A stretch of DNA of 64,000 nt from Marinobacter sp. (GCA_014359475.1 JACIZI010000005.1:114463-178462), one strand, 5' to 3'. Counted from the first letter of the stretch, positions 1 to 9,984 are shown. Numbers and translations are program-made. The notes: generated from the letters alone by a model not told the origin.

Positions 1-609
1 GCCCACCAGGATAATATCCGGGTCTTCACGCAGGGCCGAGCGCAGTGCCTCGTTGAAGCCCAGGGTATCGCGGTGCACTTCCCGCTGATTCAACAGGCAC
101 TTTTTGGATTCGTGCACGAATTCGATGGGGTCTTCGATAGTGAGGATATGCTCGTAACGGGTCTCGTTGATGTAGTCGATCATCGCGGCCAGGGTGGTGG
201 ACTTACCGGAACCGGTCGGCCCGGTGACCAGCACCAGCCCACGGGGCACCGATGAAATATCCTTGAAAACCTGGCCCATGCCCAGATCTTCCATGGTAAG
301 CACCTTGGAAGGAATGGTCCGGAACACGGCTCCGGCACCCCGGGCCTGGTTGAAAGCGTTAACACGGAAGCGCGCGACACCAGGCACCTCGAAGGAGAAG
401 TCAGTCTCGAGGAATTCTTCGTAGTCCTTGCGCTGCTTGTCGTTCATGATGTCGTAAATCAGCCCATGCACTTCCTTGTGTTCCATCGGAGGCAGGTTGA
501 TACGACGCACATCACCATCAACACGAATCATGGGCGGGAGGCCGGCGGAAAGGTGGAGGTCCGACGCACCCTGTTTGGCCGAGAAGGCAAGCAGTTCAGT
601 TATATCCAT
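1..609 (-). CDS. pilT: Twitching motility ATPase PilT (N-terminal 203 codons; runs off the window)
   Basis: PilT is the hexameric cytoplasmic ATPase that powers type IV pilus retraction. The visible residues 1-203 begin MDITELLAFSAKQGASDLHL, the usual PilT N-terminal PAS-like domain. The Walker A motif GPTGSGKST lies at residues 130-138, followed by the Asp-box segment (TIEDPIEF, residues 157-164). The family is about 344 residues long, so roughly 140 codons are missing beyond base 1. The gene is divergent from yggS, as in Pseudomonas, where pilT is usually followed by pilU. Identification is secure; only the truncation limits it. Confidence 0.96.
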   Translation of the reverse strand, partial: MDITELLAFSAKQGASDLHLSAGLPPMIRVDGDVRRINLPPMEHKEVHGLIYDIMNDKQRKDYEEFLETDFSFEVPGVARFRVNAFNQARGAGAVFRTIPSKVLTMEDLGMGQVFKDISSVPRGLVLVTGPTGSGKSTTLAAMIDYINETRYEHILTIEDPIEFVHESKKCLLNQREVHRDTLGFNEALRSALREDPDIILVG

Positions 610-739
610 AGATTTCCCCGGAAGGTTTTTCTTTTTTTCCAGTAACACGTTATCCGGGCCGGATGTCACCGGGGATCACTTGGCAATTCAGTGACCTGCG
701 GTTAACGTAAGCCAACGCCGGAATCATCAGACAGGTACT

Positions 740-1444
740 ATGAGCAGCATAGCAGACAACATCGGGAGCGTAACCCGACGCATACAAAAAGCAACAATGA
801 CGGCCGGCCGGGCACCGGGCAGCGTGTGGCTGCTGGCGGTCAGCAAGGCCCGACCGGCCGCTGATCTGCGGGAAGCCTGGCAGGCCGGCCAGCGGCTTTT
901 CGGCGAGAGCTACCTGCAGGAGGCGCTGGTCAAAATGGTGGAACTGGAAGATCTGCCAGACCTCGAGTGGCACTTCATCGGCCCCATCCAGTCCAACAAA
1001 ACCCGCCAGATTGCGTCGGCGTTCCATTGGGTACACAGCGTCGACCGGCTCAAGATTGCCCGGCGTCTGAGTGAGCAGCGGGAGGCCCGGTTGCCTCCCC
1101 TCAACATCTGCATTCAGGTCAACATTGACCGGGAGGGCAGCAAAGCCGGCTGCCTGCCCGAGGAAGTGAAGGAACTGGCCACAGCCATCACTGAACTACC
1201 CAACCTGAACCTGCGCGGACTGATGGCTATTCCCGACCCCCGGGCCACGCAACAGGAGCGCGACGGCAGCTTCCGCCGTATGGCGGATTTACTGCAGCAC
1301 TGTCAACAACAGTTGCCGGGTGCGACGGGCCTCGACACCTTGTCCATGGGCATGTCCGGGGATCTGGAGGATGCGATCCGGGAAGGGGCCACCATCGTGA
1401 GGGTAGGCACCGATATTTTCGGCTCGCGCCCGGTCCAGCGCTGA
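740..1444 (+). CDS. yggS: YggS family pyridoxal phosphate homeostasis protein
   Basis: Single-domain PLP-binding protein (PROSC/YggS family) that buffers free pyridoxal phosphate and affects amino-acid and keto-acid balance; it has no known catalytic activity. The PLP lysine is K36 in LLAVSKARPA, and the barrel motifs WHFIGPIQSNKTRQ and LSMGMSGDLEDAI are present. The 234 residues match the family length. It starts 130 bp from the divergent pilT start and is followed 60 bp later by proC. The yggS-proC-yggT order is conserved across gammaproteobacteria and suggests one operon. Confidence 0.96.
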   Translation: MSSIADNIGSVTRRIQKATMTAGRAPGSVWLLAVSKARPAADLREAWQAGQRLFGESYLQEALVKMVELEDLPDLEWHFIGPIQSNKTRQIASAFHWVHSVDRLKIARRLSEQREARLPPLNICIQVNIDREGSKAGCLPEEVKELATAITELPNLNLRGLMAIPDPRATQQERDGSFRRMADLLQHCQQQLPGATGLDTLSMGMSGDLEDAIREGATIVRVGTDIFGSRPVQR

Positions 1445-1504
1445 AACGCGCCTGACCTGTTATCATCACACTCCCGACGACTGAACTGACACTGGAGCAA
1501 TACG

Positions 1505-2335
1505 TTGAGCACATCACCGACCATCTCGTTTATCGGTGCCGGCAATATGGCCAGCGCCATTATTGGCGGCATGCTGGACAACGGCTACAAGGCTGGCAGC
1601 ATCTGGGTTAGCGCACCGGACGATCAGCAGCTGCAAAATCTTCGTGACCGTTTCGGGGTGAGTGTGACGACCGACAATCGCCACTGCGCCCAGCAGGGCG
1701 ACATAGTTGTACTGGCGGTCAAACCCCAGGTAATGCGACAGGTTTGCCAGGACATTGCCCCGGTGGTGCAGAACACCCGGCCGTTGCTGGTATCTATCGC
1801 TGCCGGGCTGGAATCCGACACCCTGGACGAATGGCTGGGGGGCGGCACTCCCCTGGTACGGGTGATGCCGAACACTCCCTCCCTGGTTGGCAAGGGGGCC
1901 GCCGGACTCTATGCCAACGACCGGGTCAGCGAGCAGCAGAAGGCTGACACAGAATCCATTTTCAGCAGCATTGGCATGGCCCGGTGGGTCAATGACGAAG
2001 CCATGCTGCACGCAGTAACTGCACTGTCCGGCAGCGGCCCAGCCTACTTCTTCCTGTTACTCGAGGCACTGGAGGATGCAGCCACTGACGCCGGCATGGC
2101 GGCAGACACCGCCCGCCAGCTGGCAATCCAGACCATGGCAGGCGCCGCTGAAATGGCCGGCAGGAGTGAGCATGATCCGGCGCAGCTCAAGCGAAATGTC
2201 ATGTCACCCGGCGGCACCACCGAGCGGGCAATCCAATGCTTTGAAGACGGCGGCCTGCGAAATCTGGTAAAAGAGGCCTATCAATCTGCCTTCCGCCGCT
2301 CAGGCGAACTGGCAACGGAACTGTCCGGCAAATAA
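1505..2335 (+). CDS. proC: Pyrroline-5-carboxylate reductase
   Basis: Catalyses the last step of proline synthesis, NAD(P)H-dependent reduction of 1-pyrroline-5-carboxylate. The N-terminal Rossmann motif FIGAGNMASAIIGG occupies about residues 9-22. The conserved VRVMPNTPSLVGKGAAGL segment and the C-terminal dimerisation signature (SGSGPAYFF, then MSPGGTTE) follow. The start is a TTG codon preceded by GGAG about 7 bases upstream; no nearby ATG would keep the glycine-rich loop. The 276-residue length is normal. It lies between yggS and yggT in the same orientation. Confidence 0.97.
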   Translation: MSTSPTISFIGAGNMASAIIGGMLDNGYKAGSIWVSAPDDQQLQNLRDRFGVSVTTDNRHCAQQGDIVVLAVKPQVMRQVCQDIAPVVQNTRPLLVSIAAGLESDTLDEWLGGGTPLVRVMPNTPSLVGKGAAGLYANDRVSEQQKADTESIFSSIGMARWVNDEAMLHAVTALSGSGPAYFFLLLEALEDAATDAGMAADTARQLAIQTMAGAAEMAGRSEHDPAQLKRNVMSPGGTTERAIQCFEDGGLRNLVKEAYQSAFRRSGELATELSGK

Positions 2336-2371
2336 CCGACGACCACACTGACCCAATGGAGACACGGCTTC

Positions 2372-2956
2372 ATGCTGGCTGAAATTGTCATTACCGTTCT
2401 GCTCATTGCCTCCACTTTCTATATGACTGTGGTGCTACTGCGCTTTTTGCTGCAACTGGCCCGGGCGGATTTTTATAATCCCATCACCCAGTTCGTGGTC
2501 AAGGCCACCAACGCACCTCTGCGACCGCTGCGTAAAATCATCCCCGGCTGGGGTGGCATTGACGGTGCCTCGCTGGTGCTGGCCGTCCTGATCCAGGCGA
2601 TCACCTTTTTTCTGATCCTGATCGCCCTCAATGGCGGCATTCCGGCCATCAACCCGCTGACCCTGCTGACCTGGTCGGTACTTAACATTCTCGACCTGAT
2701 TGTGAAGATCTACTTCTGGTCAGTGATTGCCGTGGTCGTTGTCAGCTGGATCGCCCCCACCAGCCATCACCCGGCCATTCAACTGGTGGCCCAGCTTACC
2801 GAGCCGGTGATGCGCCCGGTACGCAACATGATGCCCTCCATGGGCGGGCTGGACCTTTCGCCGATCATCGTGTTTCTGATTCTGAACGTGATGTCCGTGG
2901 TGATTAACCACATGAAGATGTCGGCAGGACTCGGTGCCATCGGTCTGGGAATGTAG
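2372..2956 (+). CDS. yggT: YggT family integral membrane protein
   Basis: Small inner-membrane protein with two tandem YGGT units, each a pair of hydrophobic helices. The repeat motif NPITQFVVKATNAPLRPLRK (about residues 36-55) recurs as HPAIQLVAQLTEPVMRPVRN (about 132-151), followed in each case by a Gly-Gly turn (GWGGIDGASLV and SMGGLDLSPII). The 194-residue length is usual. The family has been linked to osmotic tolerance and cell-envelope processes, but its biochemistry is unsettled. A GGAG ribosome-binding site precedes the ATG. It is probably the last gene of a yggS-proC-yggT unit. Confidence 0.93.
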   Translation: MLAEIVITVLLIASTFYMTVVLLRFLLQLARADFYNPITQFVVKATNAPLRPLRKIIPGWGGIDGASLVLAVLIQAITFFLILIALNGGIPAINPLTLLTWSVLNILDLIVKIYFWSVIAVVVVSWIAPTSHHPAIQLVAQLTEPVMRPVRNMMPSMGGLDLSPIIVFLILNVMSVVINHMKMSAGLGAIGLGM

Positions 2957-3105
2957 ACCCGTTCCGCAAAATACAACCGGTTACAATTTAACCCGTCGTA
3001 TTTCGCTATAGTTGACGAGGTGCTGTGGGCGCACCTGACCGAAAACGGGCGGAAGTCCGCCGGGCATCGGCAGCGGGCAAAAAATAATGGCAGAAGGGTC
3101 CGGAG

Positions 3106-5073
3106 ATGCATACACAAGGGAGTCTGTCACACCAGGTTGAGGCCTATCACAACTGGAAGAAGGAACTGATCCGCCAGATCAGCCGCTACCGGTTGTGGTT
3201 GCAGGATAATAACCTGTTCACTGATGACATCAGCCAGCGCATCCGCCACGGGCTGGAGCTGCTCATTGAGGACGAGCTGACCATTGCCTTTGTGGGTGAG
3301 TATTCCCGGGGCAAGACAGAGTTGATCAACGCCCTGTTCTTCGCGGAATTCGGTCAGCGCATGCTGCCCTCCCAGGCGGGCCGCACGACCATGTGTCCCA
3401 CCGAACTGTTCTTTGACCGCACCGAAAATGCCAACTACCTTCTGCTGCTGCCCATCGAGACCCGCACCGAAGAACATTCTCTGCAGGAGCTCCGTCGACA
3501 GCCAGCCCGGTGGATCCGCCACGAGCTGGACCAGTCCACTCCCGATGTCATGCGTGAAGTGCTGGCGGAAGTAGCACGCGTCAAGAGTGTCACGCCTGCC
3601 GAAGCCCGGGCCCTGGGTTTTGAGGAAGGCAACCTGGAACACGACCGGGAAAATCCGGACCAGGTGCTGGTGCCCGCCTGGCGCAATGCCCAGATCAGCA
3701 TCCGTCATCCACTGTTCGAGCGGGGCTTGCGGATTCTGGACACGCCAGGCCTGAATGCCCTGGGCTCCGAGCCGGAACTGACCATCAGCATGCTGCCCGC
3801 TGCCCATGCGGTGATTTTCCTGCTCAGCGCTGATACTGGTGTCACCGCCAGTGATATGACCATCTGGAAGGAATACATCGACACCCGCAATGCCGACCAC
3901 CGGGCCGGCCGTTTCGCGGTGCTGAACAAGATCGACGTGCTGTGGGACGACCTGCAGGGAGAGGAACATACCCGCAAGGCGGTGGACAATGTGATCGGCT
4001 ACACAGCCGACCACCTGGGCATTCGGGAAAGGGATGTGATCCCGCTCTCCGCCAAACAGGGCCTGACTGCCCGCGTAAAAAAGGATGAGGCCCTGTTCGA
4101 ACGGTCCAATCTGGGCCACCTGGAACAGCTGATCATTGATCGCATCCTGATCCACAAGGAACAGCTGATCACCCAGAGCCTGATCAATGACATGCTGGGC
4201 ATGCTGCAGAACAGCCAGGCCACCATGCAGACCCGGCTGGAGTCTCTGCAGGACGAGCACAAAGCCTGTTCCGGCGACACCATCGACAAAACCGCCCTGC
4301 GCAGGCTGGCCGAAAGAGCCCAGAGGGATTATGACTTCTACTACAAAAAACTGATCACGCTACGCTCCAGCCGGCGACTGATGGATTCCCAGGGGGACAT
4401 CCTCAGGAAACTCGTCAGCGAGGACCGGTTGGAGGAGCATGCGCAGCGGATCCGTGAGCAAATGGCAGGCAGCTGGACCACCGCAGGCATGAATCGCTGC
4501 ATGGACGGTTTCTTCGAGCTGCTGGAGAACGACCTCAACAATCTGATGAGCGAAGGCAAACTGGCCGAGAAAATGGTCAATGCCATCTATCGACGCTATA
4601 ACGAAGACACCCGTGCCCGTCACCTGGAACCGATTCCTCTGCGCGCCGGCCGCCATGTGATTGCCGTCCGCGAACTGCGCAAGAAAGCCGGCCGCTTCCG
4701 CCTCAGTCCCAGGAACCTGCTGACCGAACAGTCTTTGCTGGTGCGCCGATTTTTCAATGTCATGGTAGGCGAGGCACGAACCCTGCACCGGCGGGTGCGG
4801 GAAGATGTGGACCGTTGGCCCTCCGAGGCACTGCTCCCGATCATGCAATACTCCCTGGAGCAGAAGCAGTTGCTGGAGCACCAGATCCGCCGCCTGCGAG
4901 ACATGGCGCGCAATGACCGGGACACCCGCGCCGAACGGGCCCGGCTGGACAACAGCATCAGCGACCTGAAGCGGCAACTGCAACTGTCCGATGCCATTGC
5001 CAGGCAGATCCGAAAACCGGCACCCACGCTGATCCAGCAAAAGGTGGTCAACATATCCGGCGCGCTGCAATAA
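3106..5073 (+). CDS. Dynamin-like large GTPase
   Basis: A 655-residue protein with a dynamin-type GTPase domain. G1 is GEYSRGKTE at residues 64-72, a G2-like threonine lies in GRTTMCPTE, G3 is LDTPGL near residue 212, and G4 is LNKIDVL near residue 270. The rest is strongly helical and charged, with coiled-coil character in the last 80 residues (LEQKQLLEHQIRRLRDMARN). No transmembrane segment or signal peptide is evident, unlike mitofusin-like dynamins, so any membrane binding would be peripheral. Bacterial dynamin-like proteins remodel or protect membranes, but no function can be assigned here. It sits alone between yggT and metX, a position empty in Pseudomonas. A weak GGAG abuts the ATG. 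Confidence 0.85.
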   Translation: MHTQGSLSHQVEAYHNWKKELIRQISRYRLWLQDNNLFTDDISQRIRHGLELLIEDELTIAFVGEYSRGKTELINALFFAEFGQRMLPSQAGRTTMCPTELFFDRTENANYLLLLPIETRTEEHSLQELRRQPARWIRHELDQSTPDVMREVLAEVARVKSVTPAEARALGFEEGNLEHDRENPDQVLVPAWRNAQISIRHPLFERGLRILDTPGLNALGSEPELTISMLPAAHAVIFLLSADTGVTASDMTIWKEYIDTRNADHRAGRFAVLNKIDVLWDDLQGEEHTRKAVDNVIGYTADHLGIRERDVIPLSAKQGLTARVKKDEALFERSNLGHLEQLIIDRILIHKEQLITQSLINDMLGMLQNSQATMQTRLESLQDEHKACSGDTIDKTALRRLAERAQRDYDFYYKKLITLRSSRRLMDSQGDILRKLVSEDRLEEHAQRIREQMAGSWTTAGMNRCMDGFFELLENDLNNLMSEGKLAEKMVNAIYRRYNEDTRARHLEPIPLRAGRHVIAVRELRKKAGRFRLSPRNLLTEQSLLVRRFFNVMVGEARTLHRRVREDVDRWPSEALLPIMQYSLEQKQLLEHQIRRLRDMARNDRDTRAERARLDNSISDLKRQLQLSDAIARQIRKPAPTLIQQKVVNISGALQ

Positions 5074-5079
5074 AGGCGG

Positions 5080-5108
5080 TTGCAGGGTCCGGCAGGGGGC
5101 ATTAGACT
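5080..5108 (+). promoter_or_regulatory. Probable sigma-70 promoter for metX
   Basis: TTGCAG (5080-5085), a 17-base spacer and TAGACT (5103-5108) lie 36 bases before the metX ATG and just after the stop of the upstream GTPase gene. The match to TTGACA/TATAAT is 4/6 and 4/6 with optimal spacing. This is a prediction from sequence alone. Confidence 0.4.
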
Positions 5109-5144
5109 GGCGGGCTACGACCCTATCAGGAAAGACCCACACCC

Positions 5145-6293
5145 ATGCCGGAAACCCTGCCCAAGGATTCTGTGGGGATCGTCACCCCCCAGGCACAGAC
5201 CTTTGCCGCACCCGTTACTCTCGATTGCGGGCAGGCCCTCGATCAGTACCAGTTGGTTTACGAAACCTACGGCGAGCTGAACAGCGATGCCAGCAATGCC
5301 GTGCTGGTCTGCCATGCCCTGAGCGGCCATCATCACGCCGCCGGCTACCACAGCATGGACGAGCGCAAGCCCGGCTGGTGGGACAGCTGCATAGGCCCCG
5401 GAAAACCAATTGATACCAAACGCTTTTTCGTGGTTTGTCCAAATAATATCGGTGGCTGTCACGGCAGCACCGGACCGGCCAGCATTGACCCCGCCACCGG
5501 CAAGCCCTACGGCCCGGATTTTCCGGTGGTGACCGTCGGCGACTGGGTACGCACCCAGTCCCTGCTGGCCGATCGACTCGGCATCGATCAATGGGCCGCC
5601 GTGGTAGGGGGATCGCTTGGTGGCATGCAGGCCATGCAGTGGAGCATGGATTATCCCGAACGGCTGAGACATGCCGTGATCATTGCTTCAACTCCCCGGC
5701 TGACGGCCCAGAACATCGCTTTCAATGAAGTGGCTCGTCGCGCCATCACATCAGACCAGGAATTCCACGAGGGCCGTTATTACGAGCACAACACCCTGCC
5801 CCGCCGCGGCCTGATGCTCGCCCGCATGGTGGGGCACATCACCTATCTGTCGGATGCCTCCATGGGCGAGAAGTTCGGCCGGGAACTGAGGGACCAGGCC
5901 TACAAGTTCGGCTACGACGCGGAGTTCCAGGTAGAGAGTTACCTGCGTTACCAGGGGGAGCGGTTCTCGGAATCCTTCGACGCCAACACCTACCTGCTGA
6001 TGACCCGGGCGCTGGATTATTTCGATCCGGCCCATGAGTACGGCGGCGATCTGGCCAAAGCCCTGGCTCCTGCAAAATGCCAGTTCCTGGTACTGTCTTT
6101 CAGCACGGACTGGCGCTTTGCACCGGCACGCTCCGAGGAAATGGTCAATGCCATGATCGCGGCCCGCAAACCGGTCAGCTACGCGGAAATTGATGCGCCC
6201 TGGGGCCACGATGCCTTCCTGATCCCGACACCCAGGTACACCGAGGCTTTCACCGCCTACATGGACCGTGTTGCAAGGGAGTCAGGTGCATGA
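5145..6293 (+). CDS. metX: Homoserine O-acyltransferase MetX
   Basis: Acylates the hydroxyl of L-homoserine, the first committed step of methionine synthesis. It is an alpha/beta-hydrolase-fold enzyme. The nucleophile is S157 in [12 protein letters not shown], and the acid and histidine lie in the C-terminal STDWRF and PWGHDAFLI segments. The 382-residue length is normal. Many proteobacterial MetX enzymes annotated as acetyltransferases use succinyl-CoA instead, and the acyl donor cannot be fixed by reading alone. AGGAAAG precedes the ATG. The last 4 bases overlap metW, the usual metXW pair. Confidence 0.96.
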   Translation: MPETLPKDSVGIVTPQAQTFAAPVTLDCGQALDQYQLVYETYGELNSDASNAVLVCHALSGHHHAAGYHSMDERKPGWWDSCIGPGKPIDTKRFFVVCPNNIGGCHGSTGPASIDPATGKPYGPDFPVVTVGDWVRTQSLLADRLGIDQWAAVVGGSLGGMQAMQWSMDYPERLRHAVIIASTPRLTAQNIAFNEVARRAITSDQEFHEGRYYEHNTLPRRGLMLARMVGHITYLSDASMGEKFGRELRDQAYKFGYDAEFQVESYLRYQGERFSESFDANTYLLMTRALDYFDPAHEYGGDLAKALAPAKCQFLVLSFSTDWRFAPARSEEMVNAMIAARKPVSYAEIDAPWGHDAFLIPTPRYTEAFTAYMDRVARESGA

Positions 6294-6892
6294 GACCGGA
6301 TCTTGAAATTATCCAGACGTGGATCAGGCCGGAAGCCCATGTGCTTGATCTGGGCTGCGGTGACGGCACCCTGCTGCACTACCTGCAGGAAAACCGGCAG
6401 GCCACCGGATTCGGCCTGGAAATCAACCCGGATCACATCACCACCTGCATGGGGCGCGGCGTGAACGTGATCGAACAGAACCTGGACACCCAGGGGCTGG
6501 GCAACTTCGAAGACCGGAGCTTCGACGTAGTGCTGATGACCCAGGCCCTGCAGGCGGTGCGCCGCCCGGACATGGTGATCGAGGAAATGCTGCGGGTCGG
6601 CTCCGAGGGCATCGTGACCTTTCCCAACTTTGCCCACTGGCGACTGCGCTGGGGTCTGACCCTGAGCGGCCGCATGCCGGAGTCCGAGGCTCTGCCCTAC
6701 AAGTGGTACAACACACCCAACATCCGGCTTTGCACCTTCAAGGACTTTGAGGCACTGTGCCATCAGAAAGGCATCAAGATCCGCAGTCGCCGGGTAGTGG
6801 ATGGCCAGCATCAGAACAGTTGGCTGGCCCGCATATGGCCGAACCTGCTCGGTGAAATTGCCATCTACCGTATAGCCAGAAAGGAGCAGTGA
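6290..6892 (+). CDS. metW: Methionine biosynthesis protein MetW
   Basis: Class I SAM-methyltransferase-fold protein, 200 residues, with motif [16 protein letters not shown] at about residues 19-33. It starts inside the ATGA overlap with metX. In proteobacteria metW is nearly always coupled to metX and is thought to form a complex with MetX or to support its activity; no methyl acceptor is established. The C-terminal half ([24 protein letters not shown]) is the typical MetW signature. Confidence 0.95.
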   Translation: MRPDLEIIQTWIRPEAHVLDLGCGDGTLLHYLQENRQATGFGLEINPDHITTCMGRGVNVIEQNLDTQGLGNFEDRSFDVVLMTQALQAVRRPDMVIEEMLRVGSEGIVTFPNFAHWRLRWGLTLSGRMPESEALPYKWYNTPNIRLCTFKDFEALCHQKGIKIRSRRVVDGQHQNSWLARIWPNLLGEIAIYRIARKEQ

Positions 6893-6893
6893 C

Positions 6894-7340
6894 ATGATCA
6901 GACAACGATGCTTGCAAGGCATACTGGCCACCATGCTCGGTCTGGTGAGCCTGAGCACGCTGGGCGGTTCCAAAGACTTCGGCGACAAACAGGTGCTGTA
7001 CAGTGTTTTCCCCAGTACCTTCCTGAGCCCGGAAGTCGCAAAGGCCAACAACCTGCAACGCAGCGGCGGTATCGGTGTGGTGAGCATTTCCATCATGGAG
7101 GAAACCGGAGAGAACGCCATGCAGCCACTCTCCGGTCAGGTCGAAGGCCAGGTCAGCAACGATATACAGCAAATACGTCAGCTCGGCTTCCGTCGGGTTA
7201 CCGAGGGTGAGGCGGTGTACTTTATTGCCCAGTACCAGTACAGCTCCGGTGAACTCATGACTTTCAACATCACCGTCCGGCCCACGGGAACGGATAAAGA
7301 GCTGGCCCTGCGTTTCTCCCATACCCTGTTCAATGACTGA
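6894..7340 (+). CDS. DUF4426 periplasmic protein
   Basis: A 148-residue protein with an N-terminal signal peptide (hydrophobic stretch ILATMLGLVSLSTLGG, about residues 10-25) followed by a small beta-rich domain of the DUF4426 family. This family is found in the same place, after metW and before rdgB, in Pseudomonas and relatives. A strong AAGGAG precedes the ATG. Its last 8 bases overlap rdgB, which suggests translational coupling. The function is unknown; the conserved position argues for a role shared with its neighbours or simply for operon stability. Confidence 0.85.
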   Translation: MIRQRCLQGILATMLGLVSLSTLGGSKDFGDKQVLYSVFPSTFLSPEVAKANNLQRSGGIGVVSISIMEETGENAMQPLSGQVEGQVSNDIQQIRQLGFRRVTEGEAVYFIAQYQYSSGELMTFNITVRPTGTDKELALRFSHTLFND

Positions 7341-7971
7341 TATGACCAGAGACTCCTCACAGCTGGTGATTGCCAGCAACAATCAGGGCAAGATTGCCGA
7401 ATTCCGGGACCTGCTCGCCCCACTGGGTCTCACGCCGGTTGGCCAGGCGGAGCTGGGAGTGAGCGAGGCGGAAGAGCCGGCGGTCACCTTTATCGAGAAT
7501 GCGCTGCTCAAAGCCCGCCATGCGGCCCGGGAAACGGGCCTGCCCGCCCTTGCCGATGATTCCGGACTGGCGGTGGACTGGCTGGGGGGCGATCCGGGTG
7601 TGCGCTCCGCCCGCTTTGCCGGAGAAAACGCAAGCGATGCAGACAATGTGCAGCTGTTGCTGGAACGCCTGCACGGGGTTGCCGAAGCACAACGCACCGC
7701 CCAGTTTCATTGCGTACTGGTATTCCTGCGCCACGCCGAGGACCCGGTACCGGTCATCAGTCACGGTCGCTGGGAAGGCCGCATTCTGGAACATCCCCGG
7801 GGCGAAGGCGGGTTCGGATACGACCCGGTATTCCTGGCCCCGGAGCACCACTGCAGTGCGGCTGAACTGGGCCGGGACGAGAAAAGCCGCATCAGCCACC
7901 GGGGCCGGGCACTTCGTGGCCTGATGGCCAGCCTTCAGGCACCGGGAATGCACGGCAACCCCGATGCCTGA
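7333..7971 (+). CDS. rdgB: XTP/dITP (non-canonical purine NTP) pyrophosphatase RdgB
   Basis: Hydrolyses dITP, XTP and related deaminated purine nucleotides to monophosphates, keeping them out of DNA. The family motifs are clear: VIASNNQGKIAEF at about residues 12-24, the metal-binding ADDSGLAVDWLGG near 72-84, and GFGYDPVFLAP in the C-terminal half. The 212-residue length is slightly above the usual 197-200. The start overlaps the upstream DUF4426 gene by 8 bases; a second in-frame ATG three codons later is an alternative start. It overlaps hemW by 8 bases at its end. Confidence 0.96.
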   Translation: MTDMTRDSSQLVIASNNQGKIAEFRDLLAPLGLTPVGQAELGVSEAEEPAVTFIENALLKARHAARETGLPALADDSGLAVDWLGGDPGVRSARFAGENASDADNVQLLLERLHGVAEAQRTAQFHCVLVFLRHAEDPVPVISHGRWEGRILEHPRGEGGFGYDPVFLAPEHHCSAAELGRDEKSRISHRGRALRGLMASLQAPGMHGNPDA

Positions 7972-9109
7972 CCCAGCCAGTCCGGCACTGCCACCCCTCA
8001 GTCTTTACATCCATGTGCCCTGGTGTGTCCGCAAGTGCCCCTACTGCGACTTCAACAGCCATGCGGCAGAGGAGACCCTGCCCGAGCAGGCCTACCTGAA
8101 CGCCCTGCTCGAGGACCTGGAACAGGATCTGACCCTGGCCGGCGACCGGCCCATCGCAACGATTTTCATCGGCGGCGGCACGCCATCGCTAATGTCCGGG
8201 GGTTTCTATCAGGAACTACTGGATGCCCTGCAAACCCGTCTGAGCTTCCTGCCGGATGCAGAAATCACCTTGGAAGCCAACCCCGGTACGCTTGAGCAGG
8301 GCCGCTTCGAGGCCTTCCGGGCCGCTGGCATCAACCGCCTGTCGCTTGGCATACAGAGTTTCAATGACCGGCACCTGCAAGCCCTGGGACGCATACACGA
8401 TTCCGACGCCGCCCACCGGGCCATCGAAGCAGCCCACAGAGCCGGCTTCGAGAATTTCAACCTGGACCTGATGCACGGCCTGCCCGGCCAGGATCCGAAA
8501 GATGCCCTTGCGGACCTGGAAGCCGCCCTGGCCTGGCAACCACCACATCTGTCCTGGTACCAGCTGACCCTGGAACCGAACACCGAGTTCTACAGTCGCC
8601 CACCCGACCTGCCAGAGGACGATGACCTGGCCGAAATCCAGGATCGCGGAGCGGCCCTGCTGACCGCCTATGGAATGAGCCGCTACGAGGTATCAGCATG
8701 GAGCCTGTTGGGACAGGAGTCCCGCCATAACCTGAATTACTGGACCTTCGGGGATTACCTCGCGCTTGGAGCAGGCGCTCACGGCAAGATTACCGGGCGC
8801 GCCGGCGCGATTACCCGTTACTGGAAAACACGTCAGCCGGAGGCCTACCTGCAACGCATCGGCAGCCGCACCGCCGGCCGCAAGGAGATTGCACAGGACG
8901 ACCTGCCCCTGGAGTTCATGATGAATGCTCTACGCCTGAGTGGCGGGGTGGAGGAATCCCTGTTTTTCCGGCGCACCGGTTTACCCATCGAGTCAGTCAG
9001 GGTAAAACTTGCACAATTAAGGGATAAAAAGTTACTGGTGCCGGATCGACTGCAAGCCACCGATCTGGGCCAGCGTTACCTGAATACGGTGCTGGAGCAA
9101 TTTCTGTGA
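7964..9109 (+). CDS. hemW: Radical SAM heme chaperone HemW
   Basis: A HemN-like radical SAM protein, now regarded as a heme-binding chaperone rather than a coproporphyrinogen oxidase. The cluster motif C-x3-C-x2-C appears as CVRKCPYC in IHVPWCVRKCPYCDFNSH near residues 18-35. The SAM-binding GGGTPSLM and the HemW-type GIQSFNDRHLQALGR segment follow, with a C-terminal HemN_C domain. The 381-residue length is normal. Its start lies inside rdgB. The downstream 167 bases to trmB hold no gene; I see only short GCATGC repeats there. Confidence 0.95.
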   Translation: MPDPASPALPPLSLYIHVPWCVRKCPYCDFNSHAAEETLPEQAYLNALLEDLEQDLTLAGDRPIATIFIGGGTPSLMSGGFYQELLDALQTRLSFLPDAEITLEANPGTLEQGRFEAFRAAGINRLSLGIQSFNDRHLQALGRIHDSDAAHRAIEAAHRAGFENFNLDLMHGLPGQDPKDALADLEAALAWQPPHLSWYQLTLEPNTEFYSRPPDLPEDDDLAEIQDRGAALLTAYGMSRYEVSAWSLLGQESRHNLNYWTFGDYLALGAGAHGKITGRAGAITRYWKTRQPEAYLQRIGSRTAGRKEIAQDDLPLEFMMNALRLSGGVEESLFFRRTGLPIESVRVKLAQLRDKKLLVPDRLQATDLGQRYLNTVLEQFL

Positions 9110-9276
9110 TGTCCCCCGGACAAACGCTGCACCCAATGGCCCCCGGCGCTCCACGGGAGTCTGCCGGCAGCGGAGGCGACCGGCAAGCTCCGGGCCTCCC
9201 GCTGACAGCGAAGGATCCGCAGCAGGCACCGCTTACCTGAGCATGCCTTGCATGCTTTGATAGTGCCCGCCAGCCA

Positions 9277-9984
9277 TCAGTTGGTTCGGTGGAACAGCAG
9301 GTCCCAGACTCCGTGACCACGCTCCTCGCCACGTTTCTCGAACTTGGTCACCGGCCGGTAGTCGGGTTTCGGGGCGTACTGACCAGGTTCCATAGAGTTG
9401 GCGAAACCCTCGGAATCACTCATCACTTCCATCATGTGCTCGGCGTAGTTTTCCCAGTCTGTGGCGAGGTGCAGCACACCGCCTACCCGCAGCTTGTGGC
9501 GGATCCTCTGGATAAATTCCGGCTGGATCAGGCGCCGCTTGTGGTGGCGCTTTTTGTGCCAGGGGTCCGGGAAAAACACCATCACACGATCCAGGCAGGC
9601 ATCCGGCAGGCAAAGGTCAATCACATCGTTGGCATCGATGTTGTAGATCCGTACATTCTCCAGACCGCGCGCCTCGATTTCCTTGAGCAAGGCGCCAACA
9701 CCCGGCGGGTGGACCTCAACGCCAATGAAATCCTGCTCCGGCGCGGCTTCTGCCATCTCGGCCAGGGAATGCCCCATGCCGAAGCCTATCTCCAGGTTCA
9801 GCATGGCATCCCGTCCGAAAATCTCGCGCGGGTCGATCATGCCCTGCTCCCGCGTGAGCCCGTAAACCGGCCAGCTCCGATCAAAGGCTTTCTTCTGACC
9901 TTCAGTCATGCGGCCCTGACGCAACACAAAACTGCGGACCCCCCGACGGGTGGTAACGGGCGTGTCGCTTTTCTGGTCAGTCAT
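9277..9984 (-). CDS. trmB: tRNA (guanine-N7-)-methyltransferase
   Basis: Methylates N7 of G46 in the variable loop of tRNAs using SAM. SAM-binding motif [16 protein letters not shown] lies near residues 63-78, and the family hallmark [15 protein letters not shown] near residues 136-150. The C-terminal [19 protein letters not shown] segment is also typical. The 235-residue length matches the family. It is convergent with hemW and preceded by an 83-base gap from the comM stop. Confidence 0.96.
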   Translation of the reverse strand: MTDQKSDTPVTTRRGVRSFVLRQGRMTEGQKKAFDRSWPVYGLTREQGMIDPREIFGRDAMLNLEIGFGMGHSLAEMAEAAPEQDFIGVEVHPPGVGALLKEIEARGLENVRIYNIDANDVIDLCLPDACLDRVMVFFPDPWHKKRHHKRRLIQPEFIQRIRHKLRVGGVLHLATDWENYAEHMMEVMSDSEGFANSMEPGQYAPKPDYRPVTKFEKRGEERGHGVWDLLFHRTN

